In this document: in pieces, positions 1 to 9,399 of the stretch
Position numbering within the stretch: position 1 is the stretch's first letter
How the letters are laid out: every line of letters begins with the position of its first letter
Origin: Neolewinella persica DSM 23188
Lineage (GTDB): Bacteria > Bacteroidota > Bacteroidia > Chitinophagales > Saprospiraceae
Direction of reading: 5' to 3'
Assembly: GCF_000373105.1 (NCBI RefSeq)
Contig: NZ_KB890443.1
Coordinates: 1-64,000, forward strand
Length of the DNA stretch: 64,000 bases
Position numbers and translations under genes: made by a program
Notes under the pieces: generated by a model
The model's database searches: none
The model's input: only the letters and a program-made list of their open reading frames with translations
What the model was told of the DNA's origin: nothing

Positions 1-2
1 CT

Positions 3-65
3 GACGGGTGTAACGATCTACTTGACGAAGGAGAAATGGACCTGCTTTTCGCTTTATTGGAGTAG
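3..65 (+). CDS. possible C-terminal end of an upstream gene (partial)
   Basis: The frame beginning at base 3 is open to a TAG at 63-65 and reads as an acidic, leucine-rich helix (DLLDEGEMDLLFALLE). A terminator-like hairpin follows about 30 bases later, which fits the end of a gene entering from the left. A second frame is also open, to a TAA at 82-84, so the choice is uncertain. No family can be named from so short a piece. Confidence 0.35.
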   Translation, partial: DGCNDLLDEGEMDLLFALLE

Positions 66-95
66 TTGCTTTATCTTGCAGTAACTTTAAAAACA

Positions 96-161
96 TAGGC
101 CTTTTGAGTTTTTCTTGAAGTGTGAGAACTCCTCGAAAATACACAAAAGGCCTAATTTTTT
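96..161 (+). terminator. rho-independent terminator-like hairpin
   Basis: An 11-bp perfect inverted repeat (TAGGCCTTTTG at 96-106, CAAAAGGCCTA at 144-154) is followed by a T-run at 157-161. The 37-base loop is long for a terminator. It would end transcription from the gene entering from the left, before the GntR regulator. Confidence 0.5.
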
Positions 162-232
162 GTCATCGCCAAAATTCGGGATGACTCATGTTATTTTCTT
201 AAGGGAGATCATATAATTTGCAGTTATCAAAG

Positions 233-266
233 AAAAAGCTAACTTGTCTAGACAAGTTAGCTTTTT
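233..266. promoter_or_regulatory. 34-bp perfect palindrome, probable GntR/HutC operator
   Basis: Arms of 17 bp (233-249 and 250-266) meet at the centre GTCTAGAC. This fits the HutC-subfamily operator consensus GTMTAKAC, and the next gene is a HutC-type regulator whose ATG lies 9 bases downstream. A weak promoter -7-like TAATTTG lies at 214-220, so the palindrome would sit just after the transcription start, suited to autorepression. A T-run at 262-268 means a terminator or attenuator role is also possible. The palindrome match is seen; the function is inferred. Confidence 0.6.
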
Positions 267-274
267 TTCTACCT

Positions 275-1003
275 ATGTCACCTACTTTGCCACATTATCG
301 CCGATTGTATCAGGTACTGAAACAGCGCATTCAGGATGGTGAATATTTACCCGGTGATCTGCTGCCTTCGGAGAATACGCTATGTAATAACCATAGCCTG
401 ACCCGACCTACCGTCAGGCAAAGCCTACGGGAGCTGGCGCAGGATGGGTTCATCCGGAAAGTCAGGGGTAAAGGCAGTATTGTACAAAGTCGAAAAATTG
501 GTCTGGGTCTTGGCGTGGGCATTGGCTCGCTGGATACCATTACCCCCGGTATTGAGACAACGGCATCAAATCTGCAAACCAGGGTCATCGAACCTCCGGT
601 CGTTGTTGATTGGCCAAAGACCCCTGCCTTTACACTAAATCCACAGGAGCTAGGCACGAACTGCATCTATTTGTCTCGCGTTAGACTGGTTAACGAGCAG
701 CCCGTTTTTTATGCGGAAACTCGATTGCCCAACGACAACCTGACGGGGTTCATGGATCACGAGTTTACCGATCAGTCACTTTTCGATCTGATCCTCAAAC
801 ATCACAACCTCAAAATAACTGGCGGGGATCAACGTATCCAGGCGGTTACAGCTGACGGTAAGCTCGCCGAATTACTTGACGTGACGCCCACCACACCATT
901 ATTACGACTTGACAAACGGTACAATACCAATCGCTCAAATTACCGTTTACACTCTTCTATTTGGTACAATACACAGCAATATTACCTTGAAGGAATGCTT
1001 TGA
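275..1003 (+). CDS. GntR family (HutC subfamily) transcriptional regulator
   Basis: A 242-residue repressor-type protein. The N-terminal winged helix (about residues 5-75, with LPSENTLCNNHSLTRPTVRQ as its recognition-helix region) is followed by a C-terminal UTRA effector-binding domain (about 90-240, ending in the usual IWYNTQQYYLEGML). I chose ATG 275 because a TTG at 218 would put the start inside a promoter-like box and make the operator palindrome coding. UTRA domains bind small metabolites, often sugar phosphates or amino-acid derivatives; the ligand here is unknown. The stop codon overlaps a possible TTG start of the next regulator, so the two are probably co-transcribed. The adjoining polysaccharide locus is a plausible target. 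Confidence 0.85.
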   Translation: MSPTLPHYRRLYQVLKQRIQDGEYLPGDLLPSENTLCNNHSLTRPTVRQSLRELAQDGFIRKVRGKGSIVQSRKIGLGLGVGIGSLDTITPGIETTASNLQTRVIEPPVVVDWPKTPAFTLNPQELGTNCIYLSRVRLVNEQPVFYAETRLPNDNLTGFMDHEFTDQSLFDLILKHHNLKITGGDQRIQAVTADGKLAELLDVTPTTPLLRLDKRYNTNRSNYRLHSSIWYNTQQYYLEGML

Positions 1004-1038
1004 TTTTCGCTTTATATATTTTTATAATTAACTCGATC

Positions 1039-2064
1039 ATGCCTCTAGCTATCAACATACAACCTGGGTCATCTGTGCCTAAATATCAGCAAATCGCAAA
1101 CGCCTTTAGCCGTGGAATTGAACGGAAGCTCATCCGTAAGGAAGAACAATTACCCTCCATCAATGAACTAAGCGGACTGTACAATATCTCCAGGGATACT
1201 GCTGAAAAAGCTTATCGCCTGCTCAAAAAAAAGGGCATGATCGTATCCGTCAGGGGCAAAGGCTATTATGCCGTCAGCCAGGCACCGGTTGGGAGCAAAC
1301 GGATTCTGCTGTTATTTAATAAGCTCAGCCCTTACAAGCAGGCGATCTACAGCAGTTTCGTAAAGGCCATTGGCCGTCAATCTTCCGTTGATCTACAGGT
1401 CTACTACGAAGATGTCCGCCTTTTTGAACAGATTCTGGAAGAGAATGCTACCAAGTTTACTGATTTCGTCATTATTCCTTCTTTTCGGGGAGAAGCCAGC
1501 ATTTTAGCCCGACAGGCCGTTGATCGCCATCTGGCAGGAAAACAAATCACGTTCCTTGAGCGGATTTTACCGGACCTGAAAGAACCATACCGTGCCGTAG
1601 TCCAGAACTTTGAGGAAGACATTTATGGTGCTCTCCATAAGGCACGTAAGCACCTGCGTCGCTACCACAAGATCAAATTATACTTTCCGTTCGACACCAA
1701 TCTGTCCCGGGGTATCATCCGGGGGTTCCATAAATTCTGCCTCGACAATAATTTTGACGCCGAAGTAATTTTTAAGGGCTTCGACGAAAAGCCGCTCGAA
1801 CGAGGCACCGTTTACATCATCATCCGGGATGAACAACTCGTTACGGTAGTTCATAAGGCTAAGGTCAACCGGTTGTGGGCGGGCAAAGACATCGGAATTC
1901 TGGCCTACAACGACAGTCCGCTGAAGCAGGTGGTCTTAGATGGCATTACCGTTATGTCTACCCGCCATATGGTTATGGGGGAACGGGCCGCTAAAATGTT
2001 GCTCGATAACGTATGGGCAATTGAGGAAAATGAGTTTGTACTGATTGAGCGGGGGTCGCTTTAA
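1039..2064 (+). CDS. GntR-type winged helix fused to a LacI-like sugar-binding domain
   Basis: A 341-residue regulator. A GntR winged helix (about residues 5-75, VPKYQQIANAFSRGIE... INELSGLYNISRDTAEKAY) precedes a periplasmic-binding-protein fold (about 85-335, RILLLFNKLSPYKQAIYSSFVKAI to RHMVMGERAAKMLLD). This is the architecture of AraR-like repressors, which release DNA when a sugar binds. ATG 1039 is preferred over TTG 1000, which would add a hydrophobic leader before the helix-turn-helix. It lies directly downstream of the HutC regulator. With a rhamnosidase next on the opposite strand, a sugar of the rhamnose catabolic pathway is a reasonable inferred ligand, but no residue proves this. 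Confidence 0.82.
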   Translation: MPLAINIQPGSSVPKYQQIANAFSRGIERKLIRKEEQLPSINELSGLYNISRDTAEKAYRLLKKKGMIVSVRGKGYYAVSQAPVGSKRILLLFNKLSPYKQAIYSSFVKAIGRQSSVDLQVYYEDVRLFEQILEENATKFTDFVIIPSFRGEASILARQAVDRHLAGKQITFLERILPDLKEPYRAVVQNFEEDIYGALHKARKHLRRYHKIKLYFPFDTNLSRGIIRGFHKFCLDNNFDAEVIFKGFDEKPLERGTVYIIIRDEQLVTVVHKAKVNRLWAGKDIGILAYNDSPLKQVVLDGITVMSTRHMVMGERAAKMLLDNVWAIEENEFVLIERGSL

Positions 2065-2065
2065 A

Positions 2066-2095
2066 GGACAAGTTGTCCGGTTGTCGAGTTGTCTG
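2066..2095. repeat. 8-bp-period array (GTTGTCNN x3) with 13-bp palindrome
   Basis: Three octamers GTTGTCCG, GTTGTCGA and GTTGTCTG run in register at 2072-2095, starting 8 bases after the regulator stop codon. The first overlaps a 13-bp palindrome GGACAAGTTGTCC at 2066-2078. The same octamer family recurs at 31916-32004 and 50309-50364. The remaining 240 bases up to the rhamnosidase stop are G/C-rich with short hairpins and no gene I can support. Confidence 0.7.
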
Positions 2096-2333
2096 AACTG
2101 CTACCATAAAATGCCTGGCAGCTTAACATTACTAAGTAGCAGAACAAATATTGTTATCACTTAAACGAGGAGGCCTCGGCTAGCTCTTCGGCTACGCTCC
2201 GGTCACGTCGGGAACCGGTTAGGTGAGGAACCTTCCCGTCCTCCGTCAGGCAGACCGTCTGTTTCAACGGTACGGCGCCCCCGGGCGGAGCCAATAAGTC
2301 AGTCTTATTCGAAAGTTGTTTTTACCCTCGAAC

Positions 2334-4589
2334 TTACTCCGCAACAACAATAACCGCCATGCCATCCGGTGCGTCGTAATCGACCTTAAGTTTGTTTCCC
2401 TGCCGGCGAACTTCCACCTTGAGCAGCCCCAGGGGGGTGTCCACATAAGCAGAGGCCCGGTTAAGCGAACCCAGTTGCGGGCGAATGCGCACTGATCCAT
2501 ACCCTGGGGTAAGGGGCACTATACCAACGACATACTGCGACAGTAACGTCAGCCCTCCCCCACTCCAGGCATGGTTGTTCGTACCACCACCCCATTTTGC
2601 GGAGCCGATATCCCAGCCTTCCCAAAGCGTAGTCAGGGGGCTTTTCACCATCGGGCCGAACCGGCGCTTCATACGGGCAAGAGCATCATCGGCATACCCC
2701 ATTTGAAACAATGCTTCCTCCACGTATTTCTCGAAGTAAGGACTGGCGTAAGCCTGGGTCCGGAATACCTCACGGATGGCGGGAAAGTGTTCAGCGGGAG
2801 CCAGCCCGGAGACTACGGCAAGGGCCTGACCACGATCGTCCGTCGCCCCCATATTTGCCGGGCTACGGTAAGCTTTTCCGGTCCAGAATTTCCTGTTGTA
2901 AGCAACTTTAAACCGCTCCATTTTGTCCGATGCCCAGACCACATCCTCTTGGTTTCCAGTCAATTTCGCCATATTGGCAAAGCCCTTCAGGGCCAGGTAG
3001 TACCAGCCGTTGAAGATCAGTGGCATATCCTTCTCGTCGCCCCAGTCTCCCCAGGTCCAGCCTCCCTTCCGGGGAATGACCAGACCGTCCGCATCAGTTT
3101 CCCAGACGTGGAGGTACCGCTTCACGGCCGGATAAACCCATTTAATCGTTGCTTCGTCTCCGGTATGCAGGTAATAATTCCAAATGCCATAGTAGCCAAC
3201 GCTTGCCAGCATTTGAGTCGGTAGTTCCTGATCCCAGTTCCCGGCGGGAACGGGACTGTAAATCGTACTATCCGGGCGTTGCCATTCCATCAGTTCCAGG
3301 ATGGCTTTCTTCGTCAGCCGGTCGCTCTTACGGTCGAGGGCGTAGAAAGTTTCTCCACTTTCGAGCACTACATCGCCCCACCACTGGGCGCGCTCCCGGT
3401 CGGGACAGTCCATGTAGCTGTCACGCATGGTGACGTAAAGCGTGCGGCGGGCCTTTTCCCACAGGCGGTTGTAGAAATCGTCATCGCAGCTAAATGCCCC
3501 CGTAAATTCCGTAGCAAATCCGGTTTCCCGGTACTTTAGGTCGTGCACCGTTATCCCGGCCGGAATGGTATAGATCACTTCGTGGCCGTTAAACCAACCG
3601 GGACTCTCGAAAGTCTGTTTACTGCCCGGGCGTGGGTGGTAGATCGTTCGTACGTTTGGTGGTCCGCCTCCGAAATAATTGTCGGTACGGATGTCGATAT
3701 AGGGGAGTTGGCCATCAGCTATACCGGGCGCGGCCGCAGGTGCTGAGATGGTTAAATTAGCAGTAACCTGGGCATTATACGGTAGTTTCATTCGGAGGGT
3801 ATCGCCCGTACTGACAAACGGGAAAGTGGGTGAATTTTCGTAAGACCGCAGGCCGAAATCCTTCCACTGTGGAATGGGCCGGGGCACCGAAACCCTTCTC
3901 GTGTTGGGCCGAACGATCGCCGCCAACCAATCCCCTGCAAAACCGTATAGGGGCTGATCCACCCGGTCTAGAGGGCCGGCCTTCTGCGCCATAAAATTTA
4001 TGTTGGACTCCGGCAACCGGTAATTTGGCCGGGGGGCAGGGGAATCAACCGCAAATCCTTCGTGAATCCCTACTTTCCAGGTAGTATCCGTAAAAATATT
4101 CAAGTCACGAATAGCGACTGACAAGCCTGCCTGACCACTACTTTTATGGGAAAAGCCATCTTTCCCGAAATACCAGACCAGCACTTCTATTTTATTGCTG
4201 CCCTTGTGCAGGTAAGGTCCAAGGTCCTCTACATCTGTGTAATAACCCATTGGTACCGGGCCCCACTTCAGTCCGCCTTCCCTGATCACCAGAGAGTCGT
4301 TGACCCAGAGCCAATATTTGGTGTCGGCGGCAATTTCCGCCGGGATGGGCTCCGCTGCTACTTTGCTAAGGTCAAACTCTTTACGGAAGACCAGCCAGGT
4401 ATTGGCCACCGAGCTGTCCGCAAAGGCGGGAGCGGTGATCCATCCCCGCTCTGCACCTGCGGCCGCGCCCGGATATTCTTTCCCTTCCTCCTTTACAATG
4501 GTCAGATTATCCACCAGCTGTGTCGTACACGCCTGGCAACTGAGCAACAAAATGGCTACGCTGAACCCGAGATAACTGAATATTTTCAT
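2334..4589 (-). CDS. alpha-L-rhamnosidase-like glycoside hydrolase (GH78 type), lipoprotein
   Basis: A 751-residue exported enzyme predicted to remove terminal alpha-L-rhamnose. The N-terminus is a lipoprotein signal (LLLSCQAC; lipid Cys 18 or 21). Beta-sandwich modules fill about residues 55-360. The (alpha/alpha)6 catalytic barrel follows (about 365-660) with DCPDRER at 394-400, the acidic motif typical of GH78. A C-terminal sandwich follows NNHAWSGGGLTLLSQYVVGI and PLTPGYGSVRIRPQ. It is the last gene of the minus-strand SusCD operon, after a hairpin. Two copies of the genome's interspersed G/C repeat lie inside the gene and encode the Ala-rich pieces GAAAGAE (41-47) and APAAAPG (283-289). 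Family assignment is firm; exact substrate is not. Confidence 0.85.
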   Translation of the reverse strand: MKIFSYLGFSVAILLLSCQACTTQLVDNLTIVKEEGKEYPGAAAGAERGWITAPAFADSSVANTWLVFRKEFDLSKVAAEPIPAEIAADTKYWLWVNDSLVIREGGLKWGPVPMGYYTDVEDLGPYLHKGSNKIEVLVWYFGKDGFSHKSSGQAGLSVAIRDLNIFTDTTWKVGIHEGFAVDSPAPRPNYRLPESNINFMAQKAGPLDRVDQPLYGFAGDWLAAIVRPNTRRVSVPRPIPQWKDFGLRSYENSPTFPFVSTGDTLRMKLPYNAQVTANLTISAPAAAPGIADGQLPYIDIRTDNYFGGGPPNVRTIYHPRPGSKQTFESPGWFNGHEVIYTIPAGITVHDLKYRETGFATEFTGAFSCDDDFYNRLWEKARRTLYVTMRDSYMDCPDRERAQWWGDVVLESGETFYALDRKSDRLTKKAILELMEWQRPDSTIYSPVPAGNWDQELPTQMLASVGYYGIWNYYLHTGDEATIKWVYPAVKRYLHVWETDADGLVIPRKGGWTWGDWGDEKDMPLIFNGWYYLALKGFANMAKLTGNQEDVVWASDKMERFKVAYNRKFWTGKAYRSPANMGATDDRGQALAVVSGLAPAEHFPAIREVFRTQAYASPYFEKYVEEALFQMGYADDALARMKRRFGPMVKSPLTTLWEGWDIGSAKWGGGTNNHAWSGGGLTLLSQYVVGIVPLTPGYGSVRIRPQLGSLNRASAYVDTPLGLLKVEVRRQGNKLKVDYDAPDGMAVIVVAE
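3726..3744 (+). repeat. interspersed G/C repeat copy inside the rhamnosidase gene
   Basis: GGGCGCGGCCGCAGGTGCT matches the intergenic motif found throughout the window. Read on the coding strand it gives the linker-like APAAAPG. A second coding copy lies at 4452-4470 in the opposite orientation. Confidence 0.75.
4452..4470 (-). repeat. interspersed G/C repeat copy inside the rhamnosidase gene
   Basis: TGCACCTGCGGCCGCGCCC is the reverse complement of the repeat at 3726-3744 and encodes part of GAAAGAE just after the lipoprotein signal region. Confidence 0.75.
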
Positions 4590-4614
4590 GTAAGAGGAAA
4601 TTTACGAATAAAAG

Positions 4615-4646
4615 AACCCGGCCGGCAACAATGCACCAGCCGGGTT
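4615..4646 (-). terminator. terminator-like hairpin between the T9SS protein and rhamnosidase genes
   Basis: Eleven-base arms AACCCGGCCGG and CCAGCCGGGTT (one mismatch, 10-base loop) are followed on the minus strand by TTCTTTTATT. It would end or attenuate transcripts of the upstream SusCD/T9SS genes before the rhamnosidase start at 4589. Confidence 0.6.
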
Positions 4647-4712
4647 GATTAACCTAGCGCTGTAACCAAATTGGTCTCACTCAAGACCGGTTGCCACGCG
4701 AATCATGCTCAT

Positions 4713-7700
4713 TTACCGATAGAGAATGAGCTTGCGTACCGTAGAACGATTACCATGGACCACTCGTAAGAAGTAGAAACCGTTGGCCAAGCCATCGTTG
4801 TTCCACTGTACCTGTTTTTCACCGACCGGAACCTCGCCGCTGAAAATGTTCGCCACCTGCTTGCCCTGTATATCGAAGAGTTGCAGATCATAGCGGCCAC
4901 TTTGGGTTGCGTTGAAGCTCACATTAAGTTCGTTGCCGAATGGGTTAGGGAACGCACTAAGCAGAAAGACATCATCTTCATCGGGGGCAATAACGCCGGT
5001 GGTCAGGCGGGCCGAAGGCCACGCGGTGGCAATCCGGAGTTCATCGAAGTTTGTCACGTAGGGCGTCTGGTTTGCACCGGAACCTTCTACGCGAATACGC
5101 ATGATGTCAATCGGCGCACCTTCGAATACTGTCGTCAGGCCATAATTAAAAGCCGTGGAAGTATCGGGCTCCACATCTACCGGCGGGTCGATCCACATTG
5201 CTACGCTGTCTGGTTCAGGTCCGTCAACGGTAATTACCCGGAAGACGAGCCAGTGCATGCCTTCATCCATTACTTCTGAGCTACGGGAGTTGCCACTCGG
5301 AGGAGTGACAAATCCGAGTAAGCCGTTACCGAACTGACGACCAACGGAAAGGCGCTGCCCGCCGTTGGCACCGATTCCGGAACTACGGAAAGTGACGTTC
5401 GAAACATTATCTAGTGCTGCTGCTTCGGTGGTATTCATTAGGAAGGTCATCCAGTAAGTACGCCCATCACTCAGTAGCGGGAAAGCCAGCTTACGGTCGG
5501 CACGCATGGTAGTGGACGGTTCCAGGTAGCTGAATTGTGCTTTGTTGCCGATCGTCTCCAGGTCCATTCCTTCAATGCTTCCTTCCGTAATGGTCAGTTC
5601 GTTCACCTCACCAATTAAACCGGCATCTTCCCATTCGCCATCCCAGAAGGCATTAACGCCTCCCCGGCCAAACAAGGATTGATCCGCACCATAATTGAAC
5701 GGTTCGTAGGCCAGCAGGTCAGGGTCGTCACTACCGAAATTAGGGGAAACATCCCGGAAAGAGAATCCAGTATAAACCTCATCAGCAAACATACTCAGCG
5801 TCTGCGCGCCCCCTGCCTGAATACTCAACTTATCAAAACCGTTGTTGATCTCCAGATCGGTGAGGGTAAAGAGTGCATTAGACGGATTAGGTAGTACGTC
5901 AGCTTCCGGGTTGACCCAGATTCGGGCGGTATCGGTGATGCCGTTGCCGTAGAGGTCCATTTGTACCACCACCCAATTGGTACCGTTAGCTGTCTGCGTC
6001 GTTGAGGTAACCGCTGGCAAGCCATTATAGGTAACCGCAAAATTACCCAGGCCGGTGGTAGCACCAATAGCCAGCACGGATGTATCACCATCCATCAGGC
6101 CAACGGAGCCACTGTTACCGATAGAGTTATCCGTCACGTCAAGCAGGAAGGTCATCCACACCGTCGTTTTTTCGGGCGTGTCTTCCGCAAAACGGGCGAA
6201 GTAAGGGCGGGTATAACGCACTGCGTTCATGCTTTGTACCACACTTGCCTTATTACCAACGGCTTCCACGCGGTTACTTTCGATGGAGCCGGCTGCGACG
6301 GTAGCGCTTCCTTGCACCTGTTCCCAACCGCTAAGGAAACCACTACCGCCGTTTTGGTCGGTCAGGTCCTCACCCGCAGGGTAATCAAAAGGCTCGTAAG
6401 CAGCTACGGGTTCCGTCGGGTTCAGTATATCCAACAGATCGTTAGGGACTACGTCGGCGAATTGACGGCCGACGTAGATGTCGTCCCACTCCGCAGTAAC
6501 GCCCGGGTTACCGGCTACCTTAAGGCCAATGGCATCCCAGTTGGTCAGGTTCGCATTTCCGGTGACGGCGGCGCTGTCCCGGCTGGGCGTGACGTTTAAT
6601 GCGGGGTCCACCCACATGTATACGTCGTCGTTGGCGGCGGTACCATTGGTAACCAGTTCCAGAACGACAAAATGGCCCTCATCGGCCGGAACCGTGGTTT
6701 GGCCCTGCCCGATGATTCGCAGTACTGATCCGTTGAAGGAACGGCCAATCTGCAGTAGTTCACCGGCGGCACCGGCAGCATAGTTGGTAGAGTCGGCCAG
6801 TACCAGGTTGGTCACGTTCGGTCCGCCGTTTGCTGACTGAAACCAGTACCCCACCCAGAAAGAACGGCCATTATCGCCGTATTCACCGGCAAGTTTACGT
6901 ACCACGCTACCGTTTTGGGAAAAGGTGACTTTGTTGCCACTCGTTTGCTTTAGGATATCGAAGTTTTCTACACCACCTTCGGTGATGACCGCATCATTGT
7001 CGGCGGTCAGCAGCCAGGGACTGTTCCAGCCGGAGCCGCCGTTCTGGCCGTCGAGGCCGGCACCAGCAGCATAGTCCATTGTTTCTATGGCACCGGTAGG
7101 AGCTGGCGCGATCGGCTCTAAATCAAGGGGTGCAACGTCAATAAACGTACTCCCCAGGAAAACATCATCGACGTTGAAGTTAAGGCCGGCCGCTCCTTCC
7201 ATCTTAATGGAAAGTGCGTTGAAATTGGCCGTGGGATAAATTTTATCGGCGATGTCGGCGTCTGCCAGTTCGGGCATCGTAGCGGGATCGGGATCGACCC
7301 AGAGGTGCATGATCCACTGCTCGGCCGTATCGGAGGCCATCAAACGGCCGACCACCCAGCGGGCGGAGGTCCCTTCAAAAAACTGACCGGAGTTCGTCGC
7401 CCCTGCGCCGGTGGCAAAAAGGTTACGGTTACCAAAGCGCTTTCCGATGATGATGCGTTCGTAGTTATCCTGCGTCGTGTCGGCAAAAACAATGGTACCG
7501 ACATTGTTCCCCACGTTACCGCTGACGGCCATATGGGTACTGAACCAAATTTCCGGGTTGCTTTCCGGGGTTAATGGTGCCTCTAAGTAGCGGATAAAAC
7601 GGTTGTTTTCTCCGATAGAGACTCCTTCGAAGGAATTGGTGCTGGTCTTCACCAGCAGGTTGTCATTGGCCAGGCCACCGACAACGACGTTGCCGCGGAA

Positions 7701-9278
7701 GCTGTCGGAGGCAATTGTATCCCAGGCTCCCGCCCAGCCGTTTTCCATTTCGCCCAGGCCGAAAAGTCCGGTACCGCCGGCGTAGTTGAATTGGTCAAAA
7801 GCAATGGCCGTCTGTGACACGGAGGTATCCTCCAGATCATCGGGAACCACTTCGGCGTAGGCGTTGCCTACGTAGACGTCGTCCCAGTTAGCCGTTACGT
7901 CACCACCACCTTCCTGAAGAAGGGCAATGGCATTCCAGTCTGCCAGGTTACGCGTACCCCGGGCGTTGGCGTCGTCCCGGCTGGGCTGGGTCTCCGGGTC
8001 CGGATCGAGGTATACGTAAATGTCATCGTTTGCTGCCGTACCATTGGTGGCGATCTCCAGTACGACCCAGTGGCCTTCGGCGGACGAAACGCCCGTCCCG
8101 GATGCAGGGCCACCCTGAACGATAGCGATATTAGCGTTATTGAAACCACTACCGATTTGCGCCAGTCGTCCACCTCCACCAGAGGCTCCCAGGGCGTCAG
8201 CATCGGCTAACACAAAGTGAGAGACATTGGCTCCGGCATTCTCCGTCTGGAACCAGTAACTCACCCAAAAGGTACGGCCGACATCACCGTAGTCACCTGC
8301 CAAGCGGCGGACGGTCCGCGTGTTGTTCGTCACAGCCATCCGGTTTCCGCTGGTCCGGCGAAGCAGCGTAGTGCTCTCAATACCACCGGCGGCAATGATG
8401 GGAGAAAGACCGCCAACGACGGTCCAGTCGCCATCAAATCCGGTTCCTGCCGAAGTGACATCCTTCAGGCTATCGGCAATCTCGTAATTAAACTTTTCTA
8501 CGGCACCGTCGGGGGTAGCACCAACCGTGACCAGGTCGGCGGGCACTACTTCGGCGAAACTCGCTCCGAGGTAGATGTCATCTACGCTGAGGTCTATCCC
8601 GGCAGCACCTTCCGCTTTGATTCGTACGGCATGGTAGGGTCGGTCAGGGTACGCCTTGTTCATTATTTGCGCGTCAGCTTCCAAAGGCGTAGCCCCGGTA
8701 GCTGGATCAACCCACATATCCAGCTTCCAGTCACCAGCCCCGGCATCGAAGACCATATGGCCTACCACCCAACGTGCGGCAGTTTCCTGAAATAACAGGC
8801 CGGTATTCGTAGGCCCCGAGCCGGCGCCCGTCGCAAAGAGATTGCGGTTACCAAAACGCTTACCGAAGGTAACCGCTTCGGTATTATCCGTCGTATCAAT
8901 GAAGGAGATGGTACCGACGTTACCCGTTGGGTCACCATCGATGGCCATCTGTACACTAAACCAGAATTCACCAGAGGCATCAGTAAAAGGTGTTGCCAGC
9001 AGGCGCTGATAGCGATTTTGCTCGGTGGTGGAAGTGACTACGGCCCGGTTATTTGTGGTTCGGGCCAATAAGGCTTCGTTAAGAATACCTCCGTCAACTA
9101 TACGCGAGGTATCCATGTCAGTAACGGCTTCCCAGCCGCTGGCCCAACCATTACCGGAAACGCCGTTTCCGGCCAGGCTGGCTGAGGTTGGATAATCAAA
9201 TCCATCGGATATTTGTGCTTGCAGACTCCACCCGGCCAAAAGCAGCAGGCAAGTCGTTAGGGTATGTATTATTCGCAT
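4713..9278 (-). CDS. six-domain surface protein with T9SS type A sorting domain
   Basis: A 1521-residue secreted protein. A signal peptide (about 1-22) is followed by six tandem domains of about 235 residues, each opening with a FDYP/FNYA-type motif and a GxGWxxxW stretch and ending in a WDDIYVGxxFADVVP-like strand. They resemble LamG/concanavalin-A sandwiches. Domains 1 and 3 resemble each other (both carry KRFGNRNLFATGAG) and 2 and 4 resemble each other (NGTAANDDxY), so the order is A-B-A-B-C-D. The last 80 residues are a Por/T9SS sorting domain (FPNPFGNELNVSF ... ANGFYFLRVV). Next to SusCD it probably captures glycan at the cell surface. No catalytic motif is visible. A one-domain relative lies at 16079-17119. 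Confidence 0.85.
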   Translation of the reverse strand: MRIIHTLTTCLLLLAGWSLQAQISDGFDYPTSASLAGNGVSGNGWASGWEAVTDMDTSRIVDGGILNEALLARTTNNRAVVTSTTEQNRYQRLLATPFTDASGEFWFSVQMAIDGDPTGNVGTISFIDTTDNTEAVTFGKRFGNRNLFATGAGSGPTNTGLLFQETAARWVVGHMVFDAGAGDWKLDMWVDPATGATPLEADAQIMNKAYPDRPYHAVRIKAEGAAGIDLSVDDIYLGASFAEVVPADLVTVGATPDGAVEKFNYEIADSLKDVTSAGTGFDGDWTVVGGLSPIIAAGGIESTTLLRRTSGNRMAVTNNTRTVRRLAGDYGDVGRTFWVSYWFQTENAGANVSHFVLADADALGASGGGGRLAQIGSGFNNANIAIVQGGPASGTGVSSAEGHWVVLEIATNGTAANDDIYVYLDPDPETQPSRDDANARGTRNLADWNAIALLQEGGGDVTANWDDVYVGNAYAEVVPDDLEDTSVSQTAIAFDQFNYAGGTGLFGLGEMENGWAGAWDTIASDSFRGNVVVGGLANDNLLVKTSTNSFEGVSIGENNRFIRYLEAPLTPESNPEIWFSTHMAVSGNVGNNVGTIVFADTTQDNYERIIIGKRFGNRNLFATGAGATNSGQFFEGTSARWVVGRLMASDTAEQWIMHLWVDPDPATMPELADADIADKIYPTANFNALSIKMEGAAGLNFNVDDVFLGSTFIDVAPLDLEPIAPAPTGAIETMDYAAGAGLDGQNGGSGWNSPWLLTADNDAVITEGGVENFDILKQTSGNKVTFSQNGSVVRKLAGEYGDNGRSFWVGYWFQSANGGPNVTNLVLADSTNYAAGAAGELLQIGRSFNGSVLRIIGQGQTTVPADEGHFVVLELVTNGTAANDDVYMWVDPALNVTPSRDSAAVTGNANLTNWDAIGLKVAGNPGVTAEWDDIYVGRQFADVVPNDLLDILNPTEPVAAYEPFDYPAGEDLTDQNGGSGFLSGWEQVQGSATVAAGSIESNRVEAVGNKASVVQSMNAVRYTRPYFARFAEDTPEKTTVWMTFLLDVTDNSIGNSGSVGLMDGDTSVLAIGATTGLGNFAVTYNGLPAVTSTTQTANGTNWVVVQMDLYGNGITDTARIWVNPEADVLPNPSNALFTLTDLEINNGFDKLSIQAGGAQTLSMFADEVYTGFSFRDVSPNFGSDDPDLLAYEPFNYGADQSLFGRGGVNAFWDGEWEDAGLIGEVNELTITEGSIEGMDLETIGNKAQFSYLEPSTTMRADRKLAFPLLSDGRTYWMTFLMNTTEAAALDNVSNVTFRSSGIGANGGQRLSVGRQFGNGLLGFVTPPSGNSRSSEVMDEGMHWLVFRVITVDGPEPDSVAMWIDPPVDVEPDTSTAFNYGLTTVFEGAPIDIMRIRVEGSGANQTPYVTNFDELRIATAWPSARLTTGVIAPDEDDVFLLSAFPNPFGNELNVSFNATQSGRYDLQLFDIQGKQVANIFSGEVPVGEKQVQWNNDGLANGFYFLRVVHGNRSTVRKLILYR

Positions 9279-9349
9279 GATCTCAAGTTATTAAAGGGTA
9301 AATGTTGAATTCAGAGCGTGAAAAATATGGATGTAGAAAGAATTTTTTT

Positions 9350-9368
9350 GGGCGCGGCCGCAGGTGCT
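9350..9368 (+). repeat. interspersed G/C repeat between susD-like and T9SS protein genes
   Basis: GGGCGCGGCCGCAGGTGCT is flanked on its left by a run of seven T and on its right by TGAAAAAA, so the flanks could pair. It lies in the 121-base gap between the susD-like stop and the T9SS protein start. Confidence 0.8.
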
Positions 9369-9399
9369 GAAAAAAGACTTGCGGAGCAAACGCGCCGTA

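Noticed and set aside
218..274. TTG start for the first GntR regulator, adding 19 residues
   Set aside because: The extension is the operator palindrome in translation; the family's winged helix begins right after ATG 275.
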